43,386 bases of DNA from CAYLPU01 sp964385635 (GTDB lineage Bacteria > Chloroflexota > Anaerolineae > B4-G1). The stretch covers positions 1-43,386 of the forward strand of contig CAYLPU010000040.1 of NCBI GenBank assembly GCA_964385635.1, written 5' to 3'. Both the position numbers and the translations under genes were made by a program. How positions within the stretch are numbered: position 1 is the first letter of the stretch; every line of letters starts with the position of its first letter. This document shows, one piece after another, positions 1 through 7,973 of this stretch. Below the pieces are notes generated by a model. The model worked only from the letters and a program-made list of their open reading frames with translations. It had not been told where the DNA came from and made no database searches.

Positions 1-88
1 CTAGTGTACCACTATCCTGCTTTCAAGTCAAACTGCATAGACACGGCCCAGCCAGATCGACGTGAAGCCCCCGCATCTCAATCCAAGG

Positions 89-116
89 TTGCGCTATGGC
101 GAGATTGCGCTATAAT
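89..116 (+). promoter_or_regulatory. Sigma70-like promoter for the trmI operon
   Basis: TTGCGC (89-94) and a perfect TATAAT (111-116) are separated by 16 bp. The nine bases TTGCGCTAT occur twice (89-97 and 105-113). Transcription would begin near 122, so the open frame's first TTG at 116 cannot be the translation start and the true start of the next gene lies downstream. A closely similar box, TTGCGCTACAAT, occurs at 32145-32156. Confidence 0.6.
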
Positions 117-232
117 TGCACCAAGTGTACGTGAAAACTGAGAAAGCGCATTTTCCCCGTACCTGGCGCAGCAATCTCCGTTCATTTCTCAGATTTCAAG
201 TGCGTGATGATAACTTGATCGTTGAGAAAACC

Positions 233-1012
233 GTGCAAACTGCACAGTCTAGCGAATTGGCTCTATTAGTCGGTCGCGACCGCAAAACGTTCATCGTCCG
301 GCTAGAGCCAGGAGCACAACTCCACACGCATCGCGGAGTGGTAGCCCATGACGACCTGATTGGAATCCCATGGGGGACACAACTGTCCACCCATCTGGGG
401 TATCCATTCTCGCTGTTCCGGCCCTCCACCGACGACCTCGTGCGTAACCTCAAGCGCACCACCCAGATTGTCTACCCCAAAGACACAGGTTACATTTTGA
501 TGAAGATGAACATCAGCCCGGGCTGCCGCGTAGTCGAAGCCGGCACCGGCAGTGGCGGGCTCACGATAGTCCTCGCCCAAGCGGTCAGCCCTACCGGTCG
601 CGTTTATTCCTACGAAGTCCGCCCGGAGATGCAGCAACTGGGACGCAAGAACCTGGAACGGCTCGGGCTGGCCGAATTCGTGGAGCTCAAACTACGCGAC
701 ATCGCCGCAGGCTTCGACGAACGGGACGCCGACGCCCTGTTTCTGGACCTGCCCAACCCATGGGACTATCTGATGCAGACTCACGCGGCTCTCGCTAACG
801 GCGGCTTCTTTGGCTGCATCCTACCCACCACTAATCAGGTCAGCCGCCTGATCAACACACTGGAGAACGCTAACTTCGGCCTGATCGAAGTGGAGGAATT
901 ATTACTCCGGCCGTACAAGGCGGTGCCCGCTCGCCTGCGCCCAATGGACCGTATGGTAGCCCACACTGGCTACCTCACCTTCGCGCGGGCGCTCATACCA
1001 TTGAAGGAGTGA
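233..1012 (+). CDS. trmI: tRNA (adenine-N1)-methyltransferase, TrmI family
   Basis: This is a class I SAM-dependent methyltransferase of the TrmI/Gcd14 family, which makes m1A58 in the T-loop of tRNAs. The frame shows the small N-terminal beta domain (LALLVGRDRKTFIVRLEPG), the family signature HTHRGVVAHDDLIG, the SAM-binding motif EAGTGSGGLTIVLAQ, the acidic ribose-binding segment YSYEVRPEM and the catalytic-region motif DLPNPWDYL. The open frame extends up to 116, but the promoter excludes that start. GTG 233 gives 259 residues and the usual N-terminus; GTG 200 (270 residues) is possible, and neither has a strong ribosome site. It is followed at once by the DUF211 and VIT-like genes, probably in the same transcript. 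Identity is secure, the start is not. Confidence 0.9.
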   Translation: MQTAQSSELALLVGRDRKTFIVRLEPGAQLHTHRGVVAHDDLIGIPWGTQLSTHLGYPFSLFRPSTDDLVRNLKRTTQIVYPKDTGYILMKMNISPGCRVVEAGTGSGGLTIVLAQAVSPTGRVYSYEVRPEMQQLGRKNLERLGLAEFVELKLRDIAAGFDERDADALFLDLPNPWDYLMQTHAALANGGFFGCILPTTNQVSRLINTLENANFGLIEVEELLLRPYKAVPARLRPMDRMVAHTGYLTFARALIPLKE

Positions 1013-1023
1013 GAAACAAGGAC

Positions 1024-1311
1024 ATGGGAAACTTACGACGACTAGTGCTGGATGTGCTGAAACCCCTGGAGCCCACTATCGTGGAACTGGTGCAATTGCT
1101 GGCCGACCTGGAAGGTGTGGACGGAGCCAACATCTCGATCTACGAGATCGACCGCCGGGTGGAAAATGCCAAGGTCACCATCGAAGGACACGATTTGCGC
1201 TACGAAGTAATCACCGACGTCATCGAGGAGAACGGCGGCGCGATCCACTCCATTGACGAGGTAGCGGCCGGCATGGTGCTCATTGAAGACGTTATCACGC
1301 CACAAGACTAG
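1024..1311 (+). CDS. DUF211 domain protein
   Basis: A 95-residue protein of the DUF211 family, a small ferredoxin-like alpha/beta family best known from archaea; molecular function is not established. Recognised by LRRLVLDVLKPLEPTIVEL, GVDGANISIYEIDRRVENAKVTIEG and the C-terminal GGAIHSIDEVAAG. ATG 1024 is chosen because it gives the family N-terminus (MGNLRRLVLDVLKP); a GTG at 1009, overlapping the previous gene's stop, would add five residues and sits on the AAGGAG itself (1004-1009). The start lies 11 bases after trmI and the stop 2 bases before the VIT-like gene, so the three are probably co-translated. A role with the neighbouring VIT/CCC1-type membrane protein is inferred from position only. 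Confidence 0.85.
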   Translation: MGNLRRLVLDVLKPLEPTIVELVQLLADLEGVDGANISIYEIDRRVENAKVTIEGHDLRYEVITDVIEENGGAIHSIDEVAAGMVLIEDVITPQD

Positions 1312-1313
1312 CC

Positions 1314-1931
1314 GTGAGAAACTCGAACAAAATGCGTGGCCGTCTAGCGCAGGGCATAGATGACGTACGCGAATACGAACGTATTGCCGGCTTCTTGAAG
1401 ATCGCTCGCCGCGCCTTGGCGAACAATGCCTTTGATGGTGTGTTGACCACCATTGGTGTGCTGATGGGCCAGTATATGGTCGGTATTCGCGACGCATCTA
1501 TTGTGATCCGCATCGGCGTTGCCACTTCCATCTCCATAGGGATTTCAGGGCTGTGGGGAGCCTACCTGGCCGAGTCCGCCGAGCGCAGGCGTGAGTTGGC
1601 TGAACTAGAGAGAATATCGCTCACCGACCTGGGTGAGACGAAGATCGGCCGGGCCTCGCGCATGGCAGTGATCGTCGTTTCATTGGTAGATGGCCTATCG
1701 CCTTTCGTCTCTTCGCTGATTGTGCTCATCCCCATGTTCATTGCACCGCTTATCGGCAACATCCTGATCAGTTATGCGCTTTCCATAGCCGTTGCTCTGG
1801 TCAGTCTGTTCGGACTGGGGATGTTTCTGGGGCACATATCCGGACGCAGTCTCATCGGCTACGGATTGCGCACTACTGTCGCAGGCATTGTAGCCATCGT
1901 GATCACTGCTCTGCTGGACACCGAATCATAG
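1314..1931 (+). CDS. VIT1/CCC1-like membrane protein
   Basis: A 205-residue integral membrane protein resembling the VIT1/CCC1 (DUF125) superfamily of iron/manganese transporters. Visible features are FDGVLTTIGVLMGQYMVGI, which matches the family's first helix, a second helix ISIGISGLWGAYLAESAERRREL followed by a charged cytoplasmic stretch, and three further hydrophobic segments near residues 120-195. The canonical VIT metal-binding region is short here, so transport of Fe or Mn is an inference. GTG 1314 follows the DUF211 stop by 2 bases; ATG 1332 is an alternative start. Pairing with DUF211 suggests a conserved two-gene unit of unknown role. Confidence 0.7.
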   Translation: MRNSNKMRGRLAQGIDDVREYERIAGFLKIARRALANNAFDGVLTTIGVLMGQYMVGIRDASIVIRIGVATSISIGISGLWGAYLAESAERRRELAELERISLTDLGETKIGRASRMAVIVVSLVDGLSPFVSSLIVLIPMFIAPLIGNILISYALSIAVALVSLFGLGMFLGHISGRSLIGYGLRTTVAGIVAIVITALLDTES

Positions 1932-2002
1932 TCACATCGCAAGCCTTGCCTCAAGAGGAGATTGCCTACTTCCCCATTTCCCCATATCCTTGTCCGAGAG
2001 CG

Positions 2003-2035
2003 CACCTTACCAACGGGTAGGGTGTTCTATTTGTT
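2003..2035 (+). terminator. Rho-independent terminator after the trmI operon
   Basis: CACCTTACC (2003-2011) and GGTAGGGTG (2016-2024) form a 9-bp stem with one G-T pair and an AACG loop, followed by a T-rich tail. It lies 70 bases after the VIT-like stop and before the DegV ribosome site, which suits the end of the first operon. Confidence 0.55.
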
Positions 2036-2071
2036 AGCACATCTTCAACATCACAAGAAAGGGAGGCAACT

Positions 2072-2932
2072 ATGAGCAGTCAAAAGATCGCAGTAGTGAC
2101 AGACAGCACGGCTTACATTCCCGAAGAAGCATTGGACGGCTTGAGCATCCCGGTGATCCCTCTCTGGCTCATCTGGGGCGACGAGCGCTTCCGGGACGGA
2201 GTAGACATAGACCCGCCCGCCTTCTACCGCCGCCTGCAGAAGGCCAAGACCTTACCCACCACCTCCCAACCCTCGGTCGGCGAGTTTGTGGAATTCTTCC
2301 GCCGCGTTGCCGCCGAGAGCAATACCGATACCATCGTGGGCGCCTACATCTCCTCCGGGCTCAGCGGCACCGTCGCCTCGGCCGAGGCGGCCAAAGCACA
2401 GATACCCGAACTCAATATCACAATCATAGATTCGCTTGGCGCCTCAATGAGCCTAGGTTTCGTCGCGCTGGCTGCTGCCCGAGCGACGGCCACTGGCAAA
2501 CCCCTCAATGAAGTCATCGCTGCAGCCGAGGAGGTGCGCGATCAGGTTCACATCCTGTTCGCCGTGGACACGCTGGAATATCTCCATCGTGGCGGGCGCA
2601 TCGGCGGAGCCAAACGGCTCCTGGGGACAGCGTTGAAGATCAAGCCGTTGCTGCACCTGGAGAGCGGCCACATCGAACCGCTGGCCCAGGTGCGCACCAA
2701 GCGCAAAGCCATCGCGCAGATGTTGGACATCGTGGAGGAGCGGCTGGGCGAGAGACAGATGGGGGAGGCTTCCATCCTTGAGGCGGGCAACCCGGAGGAG
2801 GGAAAGGTCGTCGCCCAACAAGTGAAGGAACGATTCGGCATCTCCACAGTCTACCACGCCATGGTCAGCCCCGCCATCGGTACCCACGTTGGGCCCGGTA
2901 CCGTCGGTATCGCCTTCTACGCTGAGCGCTGA
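2072..2932 (+). CDS. DegV family fatty-acid-binding protein
   Basis: A 286-residue DegV protein. Members bind a long-chain fatty acid between two alpha/beta domains, and FakB relatives present fatty acids to the FakA kinase. Seen here: the N-terminal VTDSTAYIPEEAL, the PTTSQPSVGEF segment, YISSGLSGTVASA (the ligand-carboxylate serine loop) and the C-terminal domain with DTLEYLHRGGRIGGAKRLLGTAL followed by KIKPLL. ATG 2072 has a clear GGGAGG site seven bases upstream. It appears monocistronic, with terminators on both sides. No fakA is in the window, so use by a kinase is not shown. Confidence 0.93.
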   Translation: MSSQKIAVVTDSTAYIPEEALDGLSIPVIPLWLIWGDERFRDGVDIDPPAFYRRLQKAKTLPTTSQPSVGEFVEFFRRVAAESNTDTIVGAYISSGLSGTVASAEAAKAQIPELNITIIDSLGASMSLGFVALAAARATATGKPLNEVIAAAEEVRDQVHILFAVDTLEYLHRGGRIGGAKRLLGTALKIKPLLHLESGHIEPLAQVRTKRKAIAQMLDIVEERLGERQMGEASILEAGNPEEGKVVAQQVKERFGISTVYHAMVSPAIGTHVGPGTVGIAFYAER

Positions 2933-2956
2933 CCAATCTCACGCGCCGGCATCCTT

Positions 2957-2990
2957 CGACCGCGCTCCACACCAGGGGCGCGGTCGCTCG
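2957..2990 (+). terminator. Hairpin terminator after degV
   Basis: CGACCGCGCTCC (2957-2968) and GGGGCGCGGTCG (2975-2986) form a 12-bp GC-rich stem with one G-T pair and a 6-base loop. The tail (CTCGTTATTC) is only moderately T-rich. It begins 25 bases after the degV stop. Confidence 0.6.
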
Positions 2991-3040
2991 TTATTCGCTA
3001 TGCCTCGTCTGATGTGGGTAATCACCAGGAGAAATGCCCC

Positions 3041-3069
3041 TTGACAACCGCGATCTTAAAGTGTATAAC
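3041..3069 (+). promoter_or_regulatory. Promoter of exporter cassette A
   Basis: A perfect TTGACA (3041-3046) and TATAAC (3064-3069) are separated by 17 bp. Transcription would start near 3076, inside the palindromic operator, and run through a 230-base leader into the small membrane protein and first ATPase genes. Confidence 0.7.
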
Positions 3070-3071
3070 CT

Positions 3072-3095
3072 ACTAAACTGACCGGTCAGTTTAGT
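3072..3095. promoter_or_regulatory. Palindromic operator of cassette A (TetR-type)
   Basis: A 24-bp perfect palindrome centred on GACC|GGTC (core AACTGACCGGTCAGTT), covering the transcription start. Its place and form match the operators before the two TetR genes at 7974 and 13197. Cassette A has no regulator gene of its own, so it may be controlled by one of those two TetR proteins or by one encoded elsewhere. Confidence 0.65.
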
Positions 3096-3309
3096 GTCGA
3101 AGGCAAAGGTATTTTTAATCTGTTCCTTGAGTTCTGGGCCTCAAGTCCCCGCCGCGACGAGGCGGCCCAGTGGCACTATTTTTTGGCTTTGCCCTTCCGT
3201 CTGTCATTGGGATGATCCAGGGTGGTTATGGCTGGTATCTCCTGCGGTAGGCTGCGTTCTGCCTGGTCTTTTTCGAGTTGTGGAAGATTCGCACCAAAGG
3301 AGACAAGAA
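3096..3309 (+). promoter_or_regulatory. Cassette A leader with attenuator-like hairpins
   Basis: The untranslated leader holds CTGGGCC (3134-3140) pairing with GGCCCAG (3164-3170), followed by a T6 run at 3179-3184. An alternative hairpin, CTTGAG (3126-3131) with CTCAAG (3140-3145), cannot form at the same time because it shares base 3140 and encloses the other arm. This is the layout of a transcription attenuator. The region could also be translated in frame with the following gene (a frame opens at 3094), but that peptide has no family resemblance and an AGGAGA ribosome site precedes ATG 3310. Confidence 0.35.
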
Positions 3310-3579
3310 ATGCAAATCATCATTCTGTTAATCGCGATGGTGTTGGTCGGCCTGCTGATTGGCGCGATAGCCAGTCTGATCTGGAAAGAGAACAAGCCCC
3401 TGGGCACGGCCGGCGACTACGTGGTCGCCGTGATCTCTGCCATCGTCATCGGCCTGCTCGACTGGTACGTCATACCCGCTATGGGCTTCAGCAACACCGT
3501 CAAGTGGCTCGGCGTGGCAACTGAACCGGCGATTGGGGCACTGATCGTGCTGTGGATCATCCGGAAGGCGAAGAGATAA
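3310..3579 (+). CDS. Small two/three-helix membrane protein
   Basis: An 89-residue very hydrophobic protein, the first gene of cassette A. Segments near residues 2-22 (IIILLIAMVLVGLLIGAIAS), 34-50 and 64-82 look membrane-spanning, and the end is basic (IIRKAKR). It loosely resembles YeaQ/GlsB-like small membrane proteins (GLLIGAIASLIW), but I do not assign it to that family. ATG 3310 has the site AAAGGAGA at 3295-3302. The ATPase gene starts 12 bases after its stop, so it is probably part of, or an accessory to, the exporter. Confidence 0.6.
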   Translation: MQIIILLIAMVLVGLLIGAIASLIWKENKPLGTAGDYVVAVISAIVIGLLDWYVIPAMGFSNTVKWLGVATEPAIGALIVLWIIRKAKR

Positions 3580-3591
3580 AAGCCCAAAGCC

Positions 3592-4572
3592 ATGAAAGAG
3601 ACTCCCCCGATTATCGAAACTCACGCGCTGACGCGGGATTTCAAAAAGACTCGGGCAGTAGACTCACTAGACCTGTCCATCCAGCCTGGGGAACTCTTCG
3701 GCTTGGTCGGCCCGGATGGGGCCGGCAAGACCACCACTCTGCGCCTGCTGGCCGGTTTGCTGGACATCACCTCTGGATCGGCTCAGGTGGCCGGCTATGA
3801 CCTGGCCCGCCAGGCCGAGGCGATTAAACGCAAAATTGGCTACATGGCGCAGCAGTTCAGCCTCTATGGCGAACTCTCGGTTCTGGAGAACCTGTCCTTC
3901 TTCTCCGAACTATACGACGTGGAAGTCACCGAACTGCAGGAGCGTACAGAACGGTTGTTGTCTTTCGCAGGCTTGACAGAGTTCAAAGACCGCCGCGCGG
4001 CACATCTCTCCGGCGGGATGCAGAAGAAACTGGCCCTGGCCTGTACCCTGATCCATCAGCCGAAGATTCTGCTGCTCGATGAACCCACCACCGGCGTAGA
4101 TCCCGTCTCCCGACGAGGATTCTGGGATATCCTGACAGACCTACACCTGGGAGGGACCACCATTGTAGTCAGTACCCCTTACATGGACGAGGCTGATCGC
4201 TGCTCGAAGGTGGGCCTGATGTACGCCGGACATTTGGTCGTGTGTGCCGAACCGGCCCAGATTCGAGCCCAAATCGAGGGAGATTTGATCGAACTGCGCT
4301 CGGATGACTGGCAGGCGGCGCACACTCTGATCGAAACGCTCCCTGGTGTCCTTGAAGTTCAGACCTACGGTGACTCGCTTCACGTGCTCGTCGATTCAAG
4401 CGCCAGGCGCCTCCCCGAGATCGCGGCGGCCCTGGAAGAGCAGGGAGTTACCTATCGAGGGATTCGCCACGCCCCGGCCCGTATGGAAGAAGCGTTTATT
4501 TCCTTGATCCGGCGTATGGAGGATGGCAGAAACCAGGTTTTCAAGAAAAAACCTGGTTTCGAGGAGGATTGA
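3592..4572 (+). CDS. ABC exporter ATPase, 'GPDG' type (YbhF N-half-like), cassette A
   Basis: A 326-residue nucleotide-binding subunit of an ABC-2 exporter. Walker A is GPDGAGKT at residues 40-47, the Q-loop segment is YMAQQFSLYGELSV, the signature is LSGGMQKKLALA and Walker B is ILLLDEPTTGVDPVSRR. Where other ATPases have the switch histidine (TTHY), this one reads STPYMDEADRC, so the H-loop His is missing. A C-terminal accessory domain of about 85 residues ends with MEEAFISLIRR. The last residues (NQVFKKKPGFEED) are encoded by a palindromic DNA repeat and are probably an addition. It should pair with the complete-motif ATPase at 6921 to drive the permeases at 4574 and 5782. Confidence 0.93.
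   Translation: MKETPPIIETHALTRDFKKTRAVDSLDLSIQPGELFGLVGPDGAGKTTTLRLLAGLLDITSGSAQVAGYDLARQAEAIKRKIGYMAQQFSLYGELSVLENLSFFSELYDVEVTELQERTERLLSFAGLTEFKDRRAAHLSGGMQKKLALACTLIHQPKILLLDEPTTGVDPVSRRGFWDILTDLHLGGTTIVVSTPYMDEADRCSKVGLMYAGHLVVCAEPAQIRAQIEGDLIELRSDDWQAAHTLIETLPGVLEVQTYGDSLHVLVDSSARRLPEIAAALEEQGVTYRGIRHAPARMEEAFISLIRRMEDGRNQVFKKKPGFEED
4529..4560. repeat. Palindromic repeat GAAACCAGG, copy 1
   Basis: GAAACCAGGTTTT (4529-4541) and AAAACCTGGTTTC (4548-4560) are perfect 13-base arms around CAAGAA. The element covers the last codons of the ATPase gene and lies just before the GAGGAGG ribosome site of the permease. A second copy is at 8633-8663 and a half copy at 13139-13150. Confidence 0.8.
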
Positions 4573-4573
4573 C

Positions 4574-5704
4574 GTGTCGCTGCGCCACCTGCGGGCTATT
4601 ATCCGCAAAGAAATCAATCACATCATACGCGACCGGATGACTTTCATACTGGTCATGCTGACGCCTATCACAATGCTCTTCATCATGGCCTACGCGCTGA
4701 CGGTGGACATCGAACACATTCCTATCGCCGTGTTGGATTTCGACCGCAGCTCGACTTCCCGCGCTTTCGTCCAGCGGATCACGGAGGGCAAGGACCTGAA
4801 CCTGCAAACCTACATGGACACTCTGGATGAAGTTAACGACCTGCTCATGCGCGGTGAAATCAAGGCCGCCCTGGTAATCAACCCGGCTTTTGAACACGAC
4901 CTGTTGTCCCTGCGCGGGATGCCCCTTCAAATCATCATTGACGGGACGGAACCGGCAACCGGTGGCTTTGCCTTAGACCAGATTGGGGGGCGAGCCGATG
5001 CGTTCGTCGGTGAGTTGCTCGCTGCTCAGATAGGAGAACAAGGACGAGCCTTATCCCTACAACCGATTGATCTGCGCGTGCGCACCCTGTACAACCCCAG
5101 CCTGAAACCCAGGGTGGATATGATACCCGGTTTGATCTCCATGATGCTCGGCTTTCCGGCTCTGTCTGTCGCCCTGACACTGGCCCACGAGCGCGAGCAC
5201 GGCACGCTGGAGCAGGTGATGGCCACACCGGTGGGACGCGCCGAACTTCTGCTGGGGAAGATAATCCCCTACATCATCGTCGGCTTGATCAACGTGATCG
5301 TGATTCCCGTAATCGCCATGGTTACGTTCCACATTCCCTTTAACGGCAGCTTTCCCCTGTTTTTCCTGCTCTCGGCAGTTTTCCTGTTCGCGATACTCAG
5401 CATGGGGATGATCATCGGCGTGTTCATCCGCACCCAGCCGGCCGCGCTGGCGCTCTCCTTCCTGGTCATCTTTTTCCCTGGCTTCTTCCTGACCGGGATA
5501 TTCTTCCCCATCGCCTCCATGCCGGAAATTATGCGCATAGAAGCCCTGGTCCTACCAGGAACTCACTACGCCATCATCACCCGGGGGGTGTTCCTTCCCG
5601 GCGTAGGGCTGGATGTGCTCTGGCCCTACGGCGTGATGATGTTAGGGTTGGGAATCGGGTTTACAGCAGTCGGGGTGCTTTTCTTCAGGAAGAAGTTAGG
5701 ATGA
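4574..5704 (+). CDS. ABC-2 exporter permease 1, cassette A
   Basis: A 376-residue ABC-2 membrane protein of the YbhS/YbhR kind. There is one N-terminal helix after a basic start (IIRKEINHIIRDRMTFILVMLTPI), a large extracytoplasmic domain (about residues 45-180) and five C-terminal helices. The coupling region carries the family motif EREHGTLEQVMATPVGRAELLLGK. GTG 4574 is chosen because GAGGAGG stands six bases upstream and the protein then begins like its paralogs (SLRHLRAIIRKE); an ATG at 4523 would add 17 residues encoded by the palindromic repeat. It starts one base after the ATPase stop. Confidence 0.92.
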   Translation: MSLRHLRAIIRKEINHIIRDRMTFILVMLTPITMLFIMAYALTVDIEHIPIAVLDFDRSSTSRAFVQRITEGKDLNLQTYMDTLDEVNDLLMRGEIKAALVINPAFEHDLLSLRGMPLQIIIDGTEPATGGFALDQIGGRADAFVGELLAAQIGEQGRALSLQPIDLRVRTLYNPSLKPRVDMIPGLISMMLGFPALSVALTLAHEREHGTLEQVMATPVGRAELLLGKIIPYIIVGLINVIVIPVIAMVTFHIPFNGSFPLFFLLSAVFLFAILSMGMIIGVFIRTQPAALALSFLVIFFPGFFLTGIFFPIASMPEIMRIEALVLPGTHYAIITRGVFLPGVGLDVLWPYGVMMLGLGIGFTAVGVLFFRKKLG

Positions 5705-5742
5705 GCGAGTCGGCAAATGCGAAGCGGTAAAGCAATTTCGCT

Positions 5743-5766
5743 GATTCGTAGATTCGTAGGTTCGTA
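5743..5766. repeat. 8-bp tandem repeat GATTCGTA
   Basis: GATTCGTA, GATTCGTA and GGTTCGTA lie in tandem between the two permease genes of cassette A. The repeat fills most of the 77-base intercistronic gap and has no evident coding or regulatory role. Confidence 0.7.
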
Positions 5767-5781
5767 CTTTCGAGAGAAATT

Positions 5782-6906
5782 ATGTTCAAGCGCATCTGGT
5801 CTCTTGTGATCAAGGAGTTCGTCCACCTCATCAACGATTGGTGGATGCCGGCCTTCATGCTGTTCGGCGGTATAATGGAGTTGTTGCTCGTCGGCTGGGC
5901 GACCTCCCGCCCAATCACCAACCTGCCGCTCATGGTGCTGGACCAGGACCAAAGCGCTGCCAGTCGGGCCGTGGTCACCGCCCTGGAAAACACGGGCACC
6001 TTCACACTCGAGGCGCAGGCTCCTGATATGGAGACCATCCAGGATGCCCTCGACCGCGGCCAGATCAACGCGGCCGTGATCATTCCGCCCGACTTTGACA
6101 ACGAGATAGCATCATCCACAGGCCGCCCCACCCTGGCGATTTTGCTCAACGGGGCCGAGAGCATCCCGGCAACGGCCGCTCTTCGGGCCATCGAAGGGGT
6201 CACCAGGGATATGGGGAAACGCATCACGCTGCGCCGCTTGGGGTTGAGGCCAGAGAACTTCGCCGATTTTAACCCCAGCCTGCGGGTGTGGTTCAACGAG
6301 GCTCTCAGTGAGGCGCTATATACCATCCCCGCCGAACTCGGCTTGATGTTGGAATTCACCGTGCTCCTCTTCGCCGCGCTCTCCTTTTCTCGCGAGCGCG
6401 AGTTAGGCACGTTGGAGCAACTGCTGGTCATGCCCTTCTCCTCGCTAGAGATCATCATTGGCAAATCCATCCCGGTCGTTCTGGTGGGTCTCTTTGATTT
6501 CGTGCTCATGCTCGGCATGGTGCACCTGGCCTTTGGCGTCCCCGTCCGGGGTTCGCTGGCCTTGCTGCTCATCCTGGCCTTTGGATACCTGCTGGTCGAG
6601 TTGGGCAAAGGAATGGTCATCTCGGTCATATCACGCACCCAACACCAGGCATTCCTGTTGGTCATGATGATCGGCATGGCGGATTTCATGTTCACCGGAT
6701 ACGCCGCCCCTGTCGAATCGATGCCTCAGATCATACAGTACGTGGCCAACCTGGTCCCCGCCTATCACTGGTTGACCATTATGCGGGGGATCTTGCTCAA
6801 AGGGGCCGGCATGGAAATACTGTGGCCCAACGTCCTGGCGCTGGCAGTCCTGGGTCTGGTGATCGGCACGTTCTCGCTGCGCTACGTGCGCCGGGCGTTA
6901 GATTGA
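5782..6906 (+). CDS. ABC-2 exporter permease 2, cassette A
   Basis: A 374-residue ABC-2 permease with the same layout as the 4574 protein: basic start and first helix (WSLVIKEFVHLINDWWMPAF), an extracytoplasmic domain with DQDQSAASRAVVTALENTG, and five C-terminal helices. The family motif is ERELGTLEQLLVMPFSSLEIIIGK. GVPVRGSLALLLILAFGYLL and the closing AYHWLTIMRGILLKGAGME are shared with the other permeases. ATG 5782 lies in a short AT-rich stretch after the GATTCGTA repeats. With permease 1 it would form a heterodimeric channel. Confidence 0.92.
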   Translation: MFKRIWSLVIKEFVHLINDWWMPAFMLFGGIMELLLVGWATSRPITNLPLMVLDQDQSAASRAVVTALENTGTFTLEAQAPDMETIQDALDRGQINAAVIIPPDFDNEIASSTGRPTLAILLNGAESIPATAALRAIEGVTRDMGKRITLRRLGLRPENFADFNPSLRVWFNEALSEALYTIPAELGLMLEFTVLLFAALSFSRERELGTLEQLLVMPFSSLEIIIGKSIPVVLVGLFDFVLMLGMVHLAFGVPVRGSLALLLILAFGYLLVELGKGMVISVISRTQHQAFLLVMMIGMADFMFTGYAAPVESMPQIIQYVANLVPAYHWLTIMRGILLKGAGMEILWPNVLALAVLGLVIGTFSLRYVRRALD

Positions 6907-6920
6907 TGTGAGAACACGAA

Positions 6921-7862
6921 ATGCAAACTAGCAACTCCGCCATCATAACCCGCAGCCTGACCAAACGCTTCGGCGACTTCACCGCCGTGGCCGGGATCGA
7001 CCTCGACGTCCGGCGCGGGGAGATCTTTGGCCTTCTGGGACCCAACGGCTCCGGCAAGACCACCACCATCCGCATGATACTCGGATTGCTGCGACCCACC
7101 GCAGGGACAGTAGAAGTCCTGGGCGTGCCGATGGCCGAACACCCAGAAAGAATTCGGCCCCGTGTCGGCTACATGTCGCAACGCTTCAGTCTGTACAACG
7201 ATTTGACGGTGCTTCAGAACCTTCAATTCTACGGCCGGGCGTATGGTCTGGAAAACGATTTATTGAAAGAGCGCATCCAGGACGCGATCCACAGAGCCGG
7301 CCTGGAGGGACACGAACGGACACGCACCAAAGACCTCTCAGGGGGCTGGCGGCAGCGTCTGGCGCTCAGGGCCGCCATCCTCCACCGACCGGCGTTGCTC
7401 TTCCTTGACGAACCCACCGCGGGCATAGACCCCGTTTCCCGGCGAGCCTTCTGGAATCTGCTCTACAAACTGGTCGCCGAGGAGGTCACGGTCTTCGTCA
7501 CCACCCACTACATGGACGAGGCCGAGCACTGCCACCGGCTGGCCTTCATCCAGCGAGGCAAGCTGATTGCCTGTGGTTCGCCAGAGGAGATCAAGCGGGA
7601 CGTGATGCGCGGCCAGGTGCTGGAAATCGCCCCCACGGACACGCCCAAAGCTGTCAAGATCTTGCGGGCCGCCCGTGAGTCCGGCCGGTTGCCACTCGAA
7701 GAAGTGGCCATGTACGGCGCGTTGGTGCACGTCGTCGCCCCCAAGATGAAACAACATAAGGAAACCATCGCTGCCGAGCTTCGCCAGGCCGGCGTCGAGC
7801 CCGGCAATATGGCAATCATTGAGCCTTCTTTGGAAGATGTATTCATCGCCTGCATGCGCTGA
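6921..7862 (+). CDS. ABC exporter ATPase, 'GPNG' type (YbhF C-half-like), cassette A
   Basis: A 313-residue ATPase, the second of cassette A. Walker A is GPNGSGKT at residues 40-47, the signature LSGGWRQRLALR, Walker B LLFLDEPTAGIDPVSRR, and the H-loop TTHYMDEAEHC is complete. The C-terminal domain (VLEIAPTDTPKAVKILRAA onwards) and the ending LEDVFIACMR are typical of this half. It differs consistently from the GPDG-type partner at 3592, which lacks the switch histidine, so the pair should have one competent and one impaired ATP site. No clear terminator follows; 73 bases later the promoter of cassette B begins. Confidence 0.93.
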   Translation: MQTSNSAIITRSLTKRFGDFTAVAGIDLDVRRGEIFGLLGPNGSGKTTTIRMILGLLRPTAGTVEVLGVPMAEHPERIRPRVGYMSQRFSLYNDLTVLQNLQFYGRAYGLENDLLKERIQDAIHRAGLEGHERTRTKDLSGGWRQRLALRAAILHRPALLFLDEPTAGIDPVSRRAFWNLLYKLVAEEVTVFVTTHYMDEAEHCHRLAFIQRGKLIACGSPEEIKRDVMRGQVLEIAPTDTPKAVKILRAARESGRLPLEEVAMYGALVHVVAPKMKQHKETIAAELRQAGVEPGNMAIIEPSLEDVFIACMR

Positions 7863-7935
7863 TGCGTCAGGCGACAAATGCACAACGCGCACAAAGGCTC
7901 TGAACCATTCCCCCCACCCACCCCACGGCCACCAC

Positions 7936-7963
7936 TTGACAAGGGGGCGAAACGTGGTACAAT
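7936..7963 (+). promoter_or_regulatory. Promoter of cassette B
   Basis: TTGACA (7936-7941), a 16-bp spacer and TACAAT (7958-7963), with an extended -10 TG at 7955-7956. Transcription would start near 7970, just before the palindrome at 7974. Confidence 0.75.
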
Positions 7964-7973
7964 CTCCACCTTC

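Noticed and set aside
3096..3309. Riboswitch (guanidine or other) in the cassette A leader
   Set aside because: I could not match any known aptamer consensus by eye; only alternative hairpins are supportable.
5743..5766. Operator function for the GATTCGTA repeats
   Set aside because: They are direct, not inverted, within an operon and without a promoter nearby; a simple tandem repeat explains them.
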